In this document: positions 25,087 through 35,924 of the stretch, one piece after another
Layout: every line of letters begins with the position of its first letter
How positions within the stretch are numbered: the first letter of the stretch is position 1
Source: Histoplasma ohiense
Taxonomy: Eukaryota > Ascomycota > Eurotiomycetes > Onygenales > Ajellomycetaceae
Reading direction: 5' to 3'
NCBI GenBank assembly: GCA_017607445.1
Contig: JAEVHH010000002.1
Location: 1-64,000, forward strand
Length of the DNA stretch: 64,000 nucleotides
Position numbers and translations under genes: made by a program
Notes under the pieces: generated by a model
Seen by the model: only the letters and a program-made list of their open reading frames with translations
What the model was told of the DNA's origin: nothing
Database searches by the model: none

Positions 25087-26129
25087 TTTGAGTGGTCGCG
25101 AGACAGAACTGAAGGATAACTCAAAGAATCAAGATTAGTGATAAGAAAAACATTCTAAGAAATAGAAAGGGTACAAGAAGGGTTTTATAACAGACACTGC
25201 TGAGAATCAACTGAAGATCAAACAGAGAGATCAAGAAGAGATGACAGATGAATTTGAGCTCAGTGATCAAGTCAACAAGAAGATGATGTGATTAGCAGAG
25301 AAGAATAAAAGATGAAGATGAAGATGTAAAGAAAAAGTAAAAGACAAAGTAGATAACAGACATGAAACTATAAGATAGTCAGCTGAATGATTGAGAGAGT
25401 GAAAGATCAAGAGATTGAGTGGGAGGTTAAGAGATTAAAAGATTGAGAGGATCTAAGATCAAGAGAGTGAAAGATCTAGAAATATAACACAAAGAGAGAA
25501 AGAAGTAAAAGAAATATGATGAAACAGAAGAAAGAAGTTCTCTATAATGCAAACAGACAACATAACTCAGCAGCAACTGTGGCTGCAAGAGACATGCAGT
25601 TGATCAGAGAATGACAAGAATGAAGATGTCAGAAATACTGTCAATAAAGAGATATCTAAGATCAAAGATAAAGATTAGACATGTAGCTAAATATAGTCAG
25701 ACAGTGATTAAAGAGAAACAGTCTCTGAGAACAAGAGATGATAACTGCTTAAATTAGATTGTGTTGTTATTTGTTCATCTGAATGTTCAGTCAATGAGTG
25801 AAAGAACTGAGCAATTGATAAGTCTAAGTGATAAACATGAAAGAATATTCTTGCATTCATCATGCTCTTCTGTGTGCAAAGCAGAATATCACTGTACTAA
25901 GTAAATTTCAAAGTAATTAAGTTATATATAGCCTCACTGTGGTTTGCAGAGTTGAGGGTTTATTTGGCTAATCTTCAAAACAATGCTGTGAGAAATGCAC
26001 AGATGTGTATCTTGTATGCTCTGCAGTACAGACAGTAGAATGTGTAGAGTTATAATCCTTCTCTGATTTGTGTGTCTCAAGATTCAGAAGATCTGCCACA
26101 TTTAACACTCACTGTACAAACCACATGAA
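25087..26129. other. Gene-free upstream region, purine-rich
   Basis: This is 1 kb upstream of the UPF1-like pseudogene. It includes a GA-rich stretch (about 25240-25500) with repeated GAGATTGAG/AAGAGATC words. Residual CpG occurs right at the start (GGTCGCGAGA near 25095). No gene is visible. Confidence 0.55.
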
Positions 26130-26237
26130 CTGTACATTTTGCACTGACTGTACATTTTGCACTGACTGTATATTTTGCACTGATCATACATTTTGCACTG
26201 ACTGTACATTTTGCACTGACTGTACATTTTGCACTGA
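26130..26237. repeat. Six-unit 18-bp minisatellite
   Basis: Six consecutive 18-bp units of CTGTACATTTTGCACTGA with one or two substitutions in units 3 and 4. It translates as a six-residue repeat on either strand; I do not regard it as coding. Confidence 0.9.
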
Positions 26238-26431
26238 CTGTATAGATTATAAAAAAGAAAAAAACAGAGTGTAAGAGAAAGAATATAGAAAAGAAAAGAG
26301 AAGAAGTGTTTGAGCTGATAGAGACAAGAGTATTGAAAAAAAATCAAAGCAGAGTATATGTAGATACAATGCTGGCAGTCAAGAATGTATCAGCTGAGTC
26401 AAACATGCAGATTGTACTGATTACACTATCA

Positions 26432-26632
26432 GTGCAGATAATTGAATCAATTGAGCCAACTGTGCTGATTGAACTGATTATATCAATTGTACCAATTGAA
26501 CCAATCATACCGATTGAACCGATCGTACTGATTGAACTGATCATATCGATTGAACCAATTGTACTGATCAAGCCAATTATATCAATTGAGCTGATTGAGT
26601 CAACTGTACTGGTTGTGCTATCTGTACCACCT
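26432..26632. repeat. 9/18-bp minisatellite
   Basis: Alternating 9-bp half-units of the type ATTGAACCG and ATCGTACTG form an 18-bp higher-order unit. Several CpG remain in the central units. Confidence 0.8.
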
Positions 26633-26639
26633 GTATAGG

Positions 26640-27480
26640 CTGTGCTGTCCTTGGTGGTTACACTCATTAACACAGATGTACTCAGCAGGCCGGTCTTGTG
26701 AAGCTGCTGAGAGGTTGTCAGATGATATGCAGCCAGCCAGCTGTGCTATCTTGTGCAGTATTGTGTGTAGAACTGTGTGTGTTCCAGCAGTTCTACAAAG
26801 TCTGTAGAGATCAGAGATTCTAGATAGACAACAGTTGTTGTCTGGTTGTGTGGCTGTGCTGCTGATCTCTTGAATCAGTGAAGAAAGTGTCTCTGTGAGT
26901 GTTGACAGAGCATCAAATGCTCTGAGCTTTTATTGTGTTCACAGACACAGATGAGTCTCACATCCACATGCTGAAAATATCTGTGATATCAAGAGAAGTC
27001 TCCATGAGAGGAGTGAAGTGTGAGTCAGCAGTGAAGAGCATGCTGTGGCATGATGAGCTCTGAAGAGGTCTTTATCTGATATTCCACAGTTGATCTGCTG
27101 AATCTTCAGCTCTGATATCAGTCAGAGAGTTTTTCACAGACTTCTCTTCATCACTTTTGTCTTGTCTTCTGACTGAGCTGCTTAGCCACTGTGTGGACAT
27201 CACTGACTGTGGGTGAGATCTTGAGTTTATAGACTGAAGCTGCTATAGATGAGACTGTCTGCTTAGTCAGACAATCTGCTTTCTCATTGCTCTCAATTCT
27301 CATATGCTCAGAGAATCATTTCAGACTGACATTGTGCTGTCTGAGAAGCTCATGACAGCAGTTGAAGGCCCAGTTTGAGATGGCTGCTGTGTTGCTCTGT
27401 ATGCTTTAGATGACTGAGGTGTTGTCAAGACAGAGCTAGATTCAAGAGTTGATGCTGCCATCTGAAGCCATCAATGTATA
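26640..27480 (-). pseudogene. Decayed RNase H domain fragment of a LINE-like element
   Basis: The minus-strand reading contains an RNase H-like segment: LCLDNTSVI with a candidate catalytic Asp, then HNVSLK and a box reading SEHMRIESNEKADCLTK, comparable to PGHxGIxGNExAD in non-LTR retrotransposons. Stops interrupt the frame. No reverse transcriptase or endonuclease is adjacent, so this is a fragment. It is not the same copy as the LINE at 58373-62821, which it resembles only in domain type. The 240 bp up to 27719 hold nothing recognisable. Confidence 0.65.
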
Positions 27481-27719
27481 TATTGCTAAATTCAGAAATC
27501 AGCACAGCTTCATTCAGCAAGATAGACAGAATAATAAATTACTATTAAAACATATCAGATTTATATAGACATGACAGCTGAAGAATCTAAGAATTGATTT
27601 CAATGATATGTAAATGCTAAATTTTTATCTGTCAAGAAATAATCAAGTTTAAAGATTTTGCAGTAAATAGTAAGAAACTCTTTAGCAGTACAAAACTGTA
27701 TCTATACACTGTTTTAGAG

Positions 27720-30700
27720 TTACTGACTAGATAAGAGCATTTGAAACATCTGGTCAGCAATTAATATAGTATTTGATGCTGTCACATCATACACCTCTCA
27801 CTTTCTGCCCAGCCACTGCATATAGACTGCCTCATCAGAAGGAACATATCCTTCAGTCAAATTGAAAAGATGACTTAATCTTCAAATCTGATTCTGATAT
27901 ATCACTCAGTATGCTGGTATGATCAGATCAGAGTAATTGCACTGATCATGGCCCTGCTGCTGACACACTGTCTGTGGGTTGTAACAGTGAAAACACACTG
28001 TGTACATCTCTATCCAGCCCCTCTGATGAAGGCCATTCTGCTTGGCCTGTTGATGAGCCCTGAAATACTTGAATTGTTGTGGGTTATTGCATGATTGAAG
28101 ACTGTGCCATGTGTTGGAAAGGGCCTCTGTGTGGGGAAGGAGCTGACAGATCATGTATAGACCTCAGAGTTGTTGAAGACAGCTCTGATACTTCTCAAAG
28201 AGATACATCTTCTCTCATATCTGACCAGCTCTAAGATGGGCACCAATGGTCAGATCAGTCAGATCATTCTCAGAGACAGTCTCCACAGAATTAGTTGACT
28301 GTACAGATGAGCTTGATGATACAGATGAGTTTGATGATATGAATGAGTTTGATGATACAGATGAGCTTGACTGTACAGACTGTACAGATGAGCTGACAAA
28401 TGAGAGCTCTGCAGCCTGACATCAATCACAGAGAACATGAGCATCCCCACATGAAATGACTACATCATTCAGAAAGTGAGAGAGCTCAGCAATCTGACAT
28501 CAAGGTTGATAGAGAAATGCATGCATGACCTGTTTCTCATCAGACATCAGAACTTCATATTGAGTTGTTGATGATGACATTCACTGTGGTGGCAAAAGAA
28601 CAGCTGATTGCTCACTCTGACTGTCACAGCTCAGACATTCAGTCTTCTGTGCAAAGTCAATTATACTGCAAGATGCACTCAGATGAATGATCAGCTGCAC
28701 AGCAGCATGATCAATGTCTATATCAAAAACAGATGTGGTGGTGACCAAGAATGGCTCTTCTGCATGTCATTGTCTCAGAACAACAGCCTTATTCTCTGAA
28801 GTGGTGGAATGAGAATGATAATAGAGACAGTGAAGATGATGGGCCACCTTCTCTGTTTTCTGTCTGCTCTGACAGTAGATGATGGCATGAGTGGATGGGT
28901 CCAACCTTCTTAGAGCATTCTGAATCCAGAGAATTCCATAATCCAGCACCAGTTTCTGATTGAGTGGGCAGGTGATCACTTCATAGAACAGATCACATCA
29001 GATGATCATGCTGTGCATGATTTGAGCACTCTGTACTAGCAAGGTCTTCTTGAACTTCCCAACCAGGCAGGGAGGCAGTGTTCTGATCAGAAACACAAAC
29101 TGACATGTCAGTTTCTGCAACATAGATAGTAGAGTGAGACTCTTCTGATATGATGCAGCAGTGATGATCAGATGGTACTTGTTGAAGATCATGTGATCTA
29201 GCTGATTGACTATATGCAGTCAGAGCAACAGAGAGTGAAAGTGTTGATTAACTGTCTGCTCCATCCTCACTATGATGAGGGGACAGAAGATGAAATCCTC
29301 AGCATCACAGATCTGATCTCAGACTCTGACACTGATGTCAGCTGTCTGATATCATTGTCTCATCTTCTTCTTAAGCACAATCAGTGGCAGTATCACCACT
29401 GTGATGCCAGCATCAGAAAGTTGACAGGGGAGAAGGTAGAGCAGACTCTTCCCCTCATCAGTGTAGAGAACTGTGATAATCTGATCAGCTTCATTGAGCA
29501 TATGCTGCATCATCTGCTTCTGTGTGGTGAACTGATACTGAGTGTGCTCTTCATATATGTGCTGCAGGATGAGATGTGTCTGTTTCATGATTCAATGCCA
29601 GCAACTGCAGGCTGAGGTGACTCAGTGGATCAATCACTGCACAAGTCAGAACTTCATCTCTGAATTCATCTGCTGATGTTTGAAGAGGCTTTTGTTCTCT
29701 TCTTTCTGATTTGTCAGATCAATCAACTGATGAGTGAATGAGTTGCTGACTCAGCTGAGGTCTTGAATTGGGGTTGGAAATAGAGAGAGAGAAGCAGTCA
29801 GATGAAATGTAATGGAATTGCAGATGAGCTGATGTCAGAGCTCACTGATATATCAGAACTTCTGCAGCTCAGCATCTATCAAACTGTCTTGGAAGTTGAC
29901 AGTGCCATTATAGACACAGTTTCTCATCCACAGTGTGTGTGATGTCTGTCAGTGAAAGACAGTGAACATGCTGTCAGTGGAATTCTCATCTCCATCTTCA
30001 TTATCATTCTCAGTCAGTCAGAGGGAAGCAGCTGCAGTGAATTTTCTGATGGCAATGCTCACAGTGATTTGTCATCATGCACAGATGTGGATGTGCTTGC
30101 TCAGGAATCACTTGCCCACAAAGATGACCATGTTGATCATACAGTCATCAGATCACAGTGAATGTCTCTGAAATCAGAGATAATCTGACATGATCTCTGA
30201 GATGTTGATCTGCTGATGCAGTCACTGATGAAATGGTTGAACTAGTGTCAGAAACTGCACTGTAAGAGCTGTGATCTCTGAAAGAAGGAACTACACAGAC
30301 CACTGTGATGTGTTGATCATGTTCAGAGATTTGTGATAGTTGATAATGAACAGTATGTAGCTGTTGTGAAGAAAGAGATTCTGAGACTTGAGGATTGTGT
30401 TTCATCATCACAGCCTCAGAAACTCCATGTGCTGCAGCTGCTGCTCAGAATCAATAAAGAATGAAGTAAAAAGAGTGTTGAGGAATCACTGAACAGCATT
30501 CTCATACTGATCAGCTGTGTCAGCTGATATCATTCAGATGTCATCCACTGTCTGCTCTCAGAACATCTGAAACAGTGCAGAGATCTTGCTGACTCAGATG
30601 AATAATCAGCTGTTGAAGAGCTGCAGCTGAGAGATGTTTCAGAAGTCAGTGAGAAAGAAGTCATTCAGCTCTGCAGCATCTCAGTTATCAACAAGATCTG

Positions 30701-32375
30701 ACAGATCAAATCATGAGATCTGAGACACTGAGCATAAGATATCACTGAGACAGAGCTCATTCTGAAAGATCTCACAGATCTGAGCCAAGCTCTGTCAGAT
30801 GATGATGTGCAGATTGATCAGAGAGAAGACCACATTCTGATAGATAAGAGTCAGTTCATTCTGATGCCAGTGCATCAGTGCAGACAGAACCTCTGTGTGA
30901 ATGATCTGAAATTCAAGCAGTCAATTCTTCAGCAGCTCAGTCATGGAGCCAGCTGTGTTGTTGAGCATCCATTGATCTCAAATGATCATCAGTGATGATG
31001 TGAGATTCAGATTGAGATTCTCCATGCACTGTTTCATCACATATATCAGAACAACAATCTGGCAGTTGTAGATGAGCTGAGATAGATATGATGTATAGAT
31101 GGATATGAGTAACCACCATCACTGCTCAGAGTCTCAGAAGAGAATGGCAGCAAAAGAGATCAGAATAAAGTCAAAAATGCAATGAGATACAGAATGCTGA
31201 ATCACAGTTATGCAGAACTGTAAGATCTTTTGATCAAGTTGTCTATTCAGTTCATTCAGATTGTTCTGATCATTGACAGCTGATTGAGCTGTCTCAGCTG
31301 TCTCAGCTGTCTCTGTCATCTCTGTCTATAACATCTGCTGTTCATCAGTGAATTTAAAGAGAGAATCTGATAAATGCTTCTGTTCAACAACACACTTTCA
31401 GTAGCAAATCAATCTCTGTCAAGTCTGAATATAGTATAAGTGAGTCTGTTTGTTCTGCAGAGCAGATATTGAATTCTGAGAGGCTTCTTCATATGTAAAG
31501 ATGTTGAGCAGCTGAGTATTGCAACAGCTGAGCTGATGTGCATTGAGAATCTGATCATGCATCAGTATCATCATTGCATTCTTCAGAATGTGTCTGATAC
31601 TGAAGCAAATTGTGATCAACCCAGACTTCTCAGTTGACTGTGGCAGCTGATAACTGACAGCAAGCTCATCAAGGATGATCCTCTGAAGATGAATATGAAT
31701 CTCAGTGACTTTCATTCATGGAGTGATCTCAGAAATATATTGAGGTTCACTCAGAGTGTTCTGATCAGAATGATTCTTCTTCAGACTGTTTTTGAATTGA
31801 TTGAACATCTGTTTTCATGCTAGCTGAGGGACAGCAGTGGTTGATCTGAGTGTGAATGTTGATGCTAAGTATGAAGCAGTTTCAGAAGCATTGATGTGTA
31901 ACTCTACATATTGTTCTGATGTGACTGAGTCAGTTAACACCACAGCAAAGAACTGGACTTGTTGGCTTTGACTGAAAAAACACTGAAAGTGTGTGTGGTG
32001 TCAGGGCATGAGGCTGTGATGGGATATTCATCACTGATGCTCTTTATTGTAATGCTGTCGCATGCGGGTGTGGCTGATGGTATGGTAATTACATGACTTC
32101 AGATGACAGATGAACCCTGATTGAGTTGACAGTTCATGAATCTCAGAGATTTCATTGAATGAATGTGTAATCTCATTCACTGTATCTGTGACTGTTCAGA
32201 ACTGATTATCTTGCTCAATCATCTGACACTGAGCTCACTTCTGATGATGCTTTTCTAGTAGATGCTGTCTAAGATTCTGGCAGGTGTAGCAGGAACCATG
32301 TATTGTACAAAGCACAACACATCATTTGAATAGAATTCTAAGATATGACAGCAACACATCACACTCAGCCTTCAT
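27720..32375 (-). pseudogene. Telomere-linked RecQ-type helicase pseudogene, copy 1
   Basis: One frame of 1552 codons runs from ATG (32375) to TAA (27720) with no indel and several tens of nonsense codons. Near residue 90-112 is a C2H2-like finger (CHLKSC...RMRQHYNKEH), as in the N-terminal domain of fungal telomere-linked helicases. The RecQ helicase core begins near residue 970 with a Walker A reading TDEGKSLLYLLPCQL (functional form GxGKS), then PLIVL. A DECH-equivalent reading NKYHL follows near residue 1062, then RTLPP and helicase motif IV (IIYCQSRQKTEKVAHHL). A Ser-rich low-complexity linker comes next. The C-terminal segment is Cys-containing (VCFHCYNPQTVC), which recurs in the family. 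Known relatives (TLH in Schizosaccharomyces, UTASa in Ustilago) are subtelomeric multicopy genes. The position and direction here are typical; the gene is inactive. Confidence 0.88.
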
Positions 32376-32482
32376 CACAGATGATAAAGATCTCAAACTT
32401 GTAACAGATATATTCTGCTGATGATACAGACTGTGTAGATGAAATAAAGTATACTGTTGATACTGCTGACACAGCTGTGGAC

Positions 32483-32611
32483 AACTTTGAAGATCAGCAG
32501 AGGTTTACTCCAAGTAACTCTAAGAGAGCTAGAATATTTCTGGTTAGTGTGAACTTAATTTGTTAGCAAAACGGGTGAACCTCAGCAGAGTTCAACGTGC
32601 AATAGTTATAG
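32483..32611. repeat. 129-bp unit, copy 1 (upstream of RecQ copy 1)
   Basis: It starts AACTTTGAAGATCAGC and ends CAATAGTTATAG. It lies 107 bp upstream of the RecQ-like start codon. Three other copies of exactly 129 bp are at 33177, 39155 and 42441. Confidence 0.9.
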
Positions 32612-32874
32612 GATAGCTTAGCAGTGAGGGATAGCTTAGCAGCAAGGAATAGCTTAGCAGCGAGGGATAGCTTAGCAGTGAGGGATAGCTTAGCAGTGAG
32701 GGATAGCGTAGCAGCAAGGGATAGCTTAGCAGTGAGGGATAGCATAGCAGCGAGGGATAGCTTAGCAGTGAGGGATAGCGTAGCAGCAAGGGATAGCTTA
32801 GCAGTGAGGGATAGCATAGCAGCGAGGGATAGCTTAGCAGTGAGGGATAGCTTAGCAGTGAGGGATAGCTTAGC
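32612..32874. repeat. 18-bp minisatellite GATAGCTTAGCAGTGAGG
   Basis: About 14 units of 18 bp, alternating GTGAGG, GCGAGG and GCAAGG ends. It reads through on both strands as six-residue repeats, which I treat as non-coding. The same unit recurs at 41530-42138. Confidence 0.9.
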
Positions 32875-33176
32875 AGAGTATGCACTAGCTAATTGTGCTG
32901 AGGTATCTTTTTGTTACTTGACAGGCACATGTGGCTGGGAGGTACTCAGGGGGGACTTGGCACGGGTGTGTTGGAACATGAAAATTGATCAGAGTTTTTT
33001 CAAACAGAGAATCAAGAATAACTCAAGCAACTGTGGATCAAATTAAACAAAATTTTAATAGATTATCAACATAAAATAGATCTATCTTTGATCAAAATCT
33101 GAGTTGATTTGACTCAGTATTGATGGAGTAATTTGATGAAATGTTAAAAATCCACCCAAGCAAATGCCAAAACACT
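32875..33176. repeat. 302-bp unique segment between minisatellite and 129-bp unit
   Basis: It is repeated at 42139-42440 with the same length and near identity. The 42-kb copy keeps CpG (GGCACGTGTGG, AACACGAAAA) where this copy has CpA or TpG, again showing CpG-directed change. Confidence 0.85.
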
Positions 33177-33305
33177 AACTTTGAAGGTCAGTGGAGGTTT
33201 ACTCCAAGTAACCCTAAGGGAGCTAAGCTATTTCTGGTTAGTGTGAACTTAATTTGTTAGCAAAACAGGTGAACCCCAGCAGAGTTCAACGTGCAATAGT
33301 TATAG
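33177..33305. repeat. 129-bp unit, copy 2
   Basis: It closes the minisatellite segment. The next base begins an F1 pol fragment, so the unit's right edge is a junction. Confidence 0.9.
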
Positions 33306-33558
33306 ATAGTTTTTTGTGCAGTTTTTTGTGATCTTTGAGATCTAGCTTTTCTAATGCTTTTTTGATATCTACTATACTAGCAGTGAACACTTGAATGTTA
33401 TTCTTCTCATGTATTTAATGAATTAGTAGTTTGTATACTTCTGCTGATATCTGAGTGAGATCAGTGGTTCTATCAATATTTTTCTTGTAAATACAGTCAC
33501 CTTCTGAGAAAATAAGACAGTGATTGCATGTGTTCAACAAGGTTCCAAATTCTGTGAG

Positions 33559-33840
33559 TCATGATAGACTGAGTATTAGATCATACTCAAAGTCTTGTAT
33601 TTCATATACATATACATTCTTTTTCTCATGTCCTTCTACATCAACATTAAATCTTACCATGTTGTAGAAGACAGATTCTCTGAGGCTGTCAAATTCACTG
33701 AGTTTACACAGTTTGAGAAAGAAGATACACTGAAGCTTATGCTTCTCAATCAGCTGAGTGTCTATAAGAGTATAGTGAAGAAAACCACTGTCTATCATTA
33801 CTCATACATTGATTAAGCTATTTACAATGACAGAGACTAT
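33559..33840 (-). pseudogene. F1 copy 2 protease fragment
   Basis: An open stretch starting MIDSGFLHYTLIDTQLIEK carries the aspartic protease DSG active-site triad. It lies in the -1 frame relative to gag. The distance from gag start (34943) to this Met (33798) is 1145 nt, the same as in copy 1 (7959 to 6814). Confidence 0.78.
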
Positions 33841-33911
33841 GATTGCATTCACTTGCATTTTCTGCTCAAATCTTCAGCTAGCTTTTTGCTTCTTGAGCTC
33901 TCATTCATATT

Positions 33912-34943
33912 TTAGAGTGAGAGCTCATCTTTTCTCTGTTCTTGCCTATCTGTAGATGACACAGCATTCACACACATGAGGGGTTTACTCAGAGTGATCA
34001 TATTTGAACATTGATTCACAAAGTGCTCTGACTTGTTGCAGTGTATGCAGACTTCTCTGACAATTCAGTCAGCAGCATTCTTCTCTGAGACATTGAGAAT
34101 TCTTGAGTAACTTGCATTTACATGTGGAACTCAGTTCATTGATTCTGGTTTGGAGATGAGAGGCACTGCAGAGCAGTTCAGAGTGTACACATTTGTTCAA
34201 CAGAATCCTCTGCAATTTTGAAGCATGCAGAACTGAGACAGATTGTTGTTCAATAGACAAAGATCAGCACAGAATTTGCTGTATGTTGAGAGCTTTGAAT
34301 GCTCTACACTTCAGTTATGCAACTGAAAGTTCAAGTTCTTGAACAATATATTGATTTTGATGATGTCATTTCAGTCTTGCCCATCTGCTTCTAGGAGCTT
34401 GCAATCAAATTCAGAAAGATAAGTTATCAACACAACATTCATCTGATGAGTTTGATTAAGCCAGTCTAACACCTTGGCTTGAAGTGTAGAATCAAGAAAG
34501 AGAGAGTTGAGTTGTTGAAAGACTAGCTCTGATGTACACTGATGATTCTGACAATGACTCATTCAGAGTTAAAATTTTGCTAACACATCACCATTCAATC
34601 TGCTATGAATATACCACACTTGATTGAATAGTGAGTCTATTGCTCATTCATCAATGTTCAATTTGGTGTTTGCTTTTGACTTTCATGCAAGATAGAGTGC
34701 TAGATCTTTCTTGTATTTGTTGAGGATTGAAAGCTTCTCTCTTGAGGGCTTTTCATGAGGTGTGGGTGTAGGAGAAATGGTGAATGCAGAAGTGCTCATC
34801 TCAGTCAGTCATCATTGCAATTCAGCCATTTGTAGCATCTGCTGCTGAAGGATGCTTTATAGATCTAAGTTATCATCCACCACATTTGAATGCAGCGGGT
34901 GTTTGTAGAATTGTTCATAGTTCATTTCAATGTCTAAGAATAT
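33912..34943 (-). pseudogene. F1 copy 2 gag
   Basis: 344 codons, the same length as copy 1 and ending at the same TAA. The start codon is ATA instead of ATG. A decayed CCHC knuckle is present near the C-terminus. Several TGA and TAG stops lie inside. Confidence 0.8.
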
Positions 34944-35326
34944 GTAATAATAATATAAAAAAAAGAAAAGGAATACTTGTAGACACTCAGTCCTCTCACA
35001 GACACTATTCACAGTGTTGCAGCACTAAGCTTAATCAAGCTTCTTCATGAACACTATTCACAGTGTTACAGTTTGTAGACACTCAGATCTCATAGAACAC
35101 AGTCAATTGTGTTTCAGATGCTTAGACACAACAGTCTATATAACTAATGATAAGAGCACTCAGATCCACAAGGGATCTCTTGTAACAACTAGACACTCAG
35201 ATCTGTAAACAACACACTTGGGTGTAAGAACTGATAACAAGACACTCAGACCTTAAATGATGCACTTAGATGTAAGAACTTATAACAAGACACTTGGATC
35301 TAAAACACAGAAGAATCAATTTATAA
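34944..35326 (-). other. F1 copy 2 leader
   Basis: It aligns with 63419-63766 and contains decayed copies of the repeated motif GCCCGAGTGC, here as variants of GCACTCAGA and ACACTTGGG on the plus strand. Confidence 0.75.
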
Positions 35327-35924
35327 TGTAACAGACATACTTTGATTAACAATCTAGCACTATCTTAATACAGATTACAAATTGATTAAGGAAAGAAAGA
35401 GAAAAGAAATCAGAAGAAAAGGTTGTATGAAGGGGATTCTTATAGAGAGAATTTCAGAGTGGAAGAATATCAGAAGCTGCTCCACAGTGGAGTGCAGAGT
35501 GAAAGAACATTAAAGGCTACACAGAAGAATCATTAGAAACTATACAAGTGCAGAGTGTGGGATGAGAGAATCATTGAGAGCTACACAGAAGAATTGTTAG
35601 AAACTACACAAGCACAGAGTGTGGAGCAGAAGAATCATTGAAGGCTACACAGAAGAATCATTAGAGACTATATGAGCATAGAGCATGAGGCAGAAGAATC
35701 ATTGAAGGCTATATGAAAGAATCATTAAAGACTACACAAGCACAGAACACAGAGTGGGAGAATGTTAGAAGCTACATGAAAGAATCATTAGAGACTACAC
35801 AAGTGCAGAGCATGGAGCAGAAGAATGTTGAGGGTTACATGAGATCACAACAGTCAGAAACAAGCAGATGCAGAAGAGAAGTTGATTGTGTAAGTTAATT
35901 ACTAACAGATGCTAACCCATCACA
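35327..35924 (-). repeat. F1 LTR, 598 bp
   Basis: It starts TGTAACAGACATAC and ends CCCATCACA on the plus strand. It is one base longer than the intact LTR at 62822-63418. It contains the internal tandem units in decayed form. Its right edge joins the RecQ duplicate directly at 35925. Confidence 0.92.

Larger units (their letters stand above)
33306..35924 (-). mobile_element. F1 gypsy element copy 2, 5' part only
   Basis: A minus-strand F1 copy with 5' LTR (35327-35924), leader, gag and protease, cut off at 33306 between protease and reverse transcriptase, where it abuts a 129-bp unit. It is the least decayed of the mutated F1 copies and gives the cleanest comparison with the intact copy at 62822. 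Almost every CpG of the intact LTR is TG or CA here. Confidence 0.9.

Noticed and set aside
28608..30995. Plus-strand frames opposite the RecQ-like pseudogene
   Set aside because: Shadow frames of a decayed gene whose motifs are on the minus strand.
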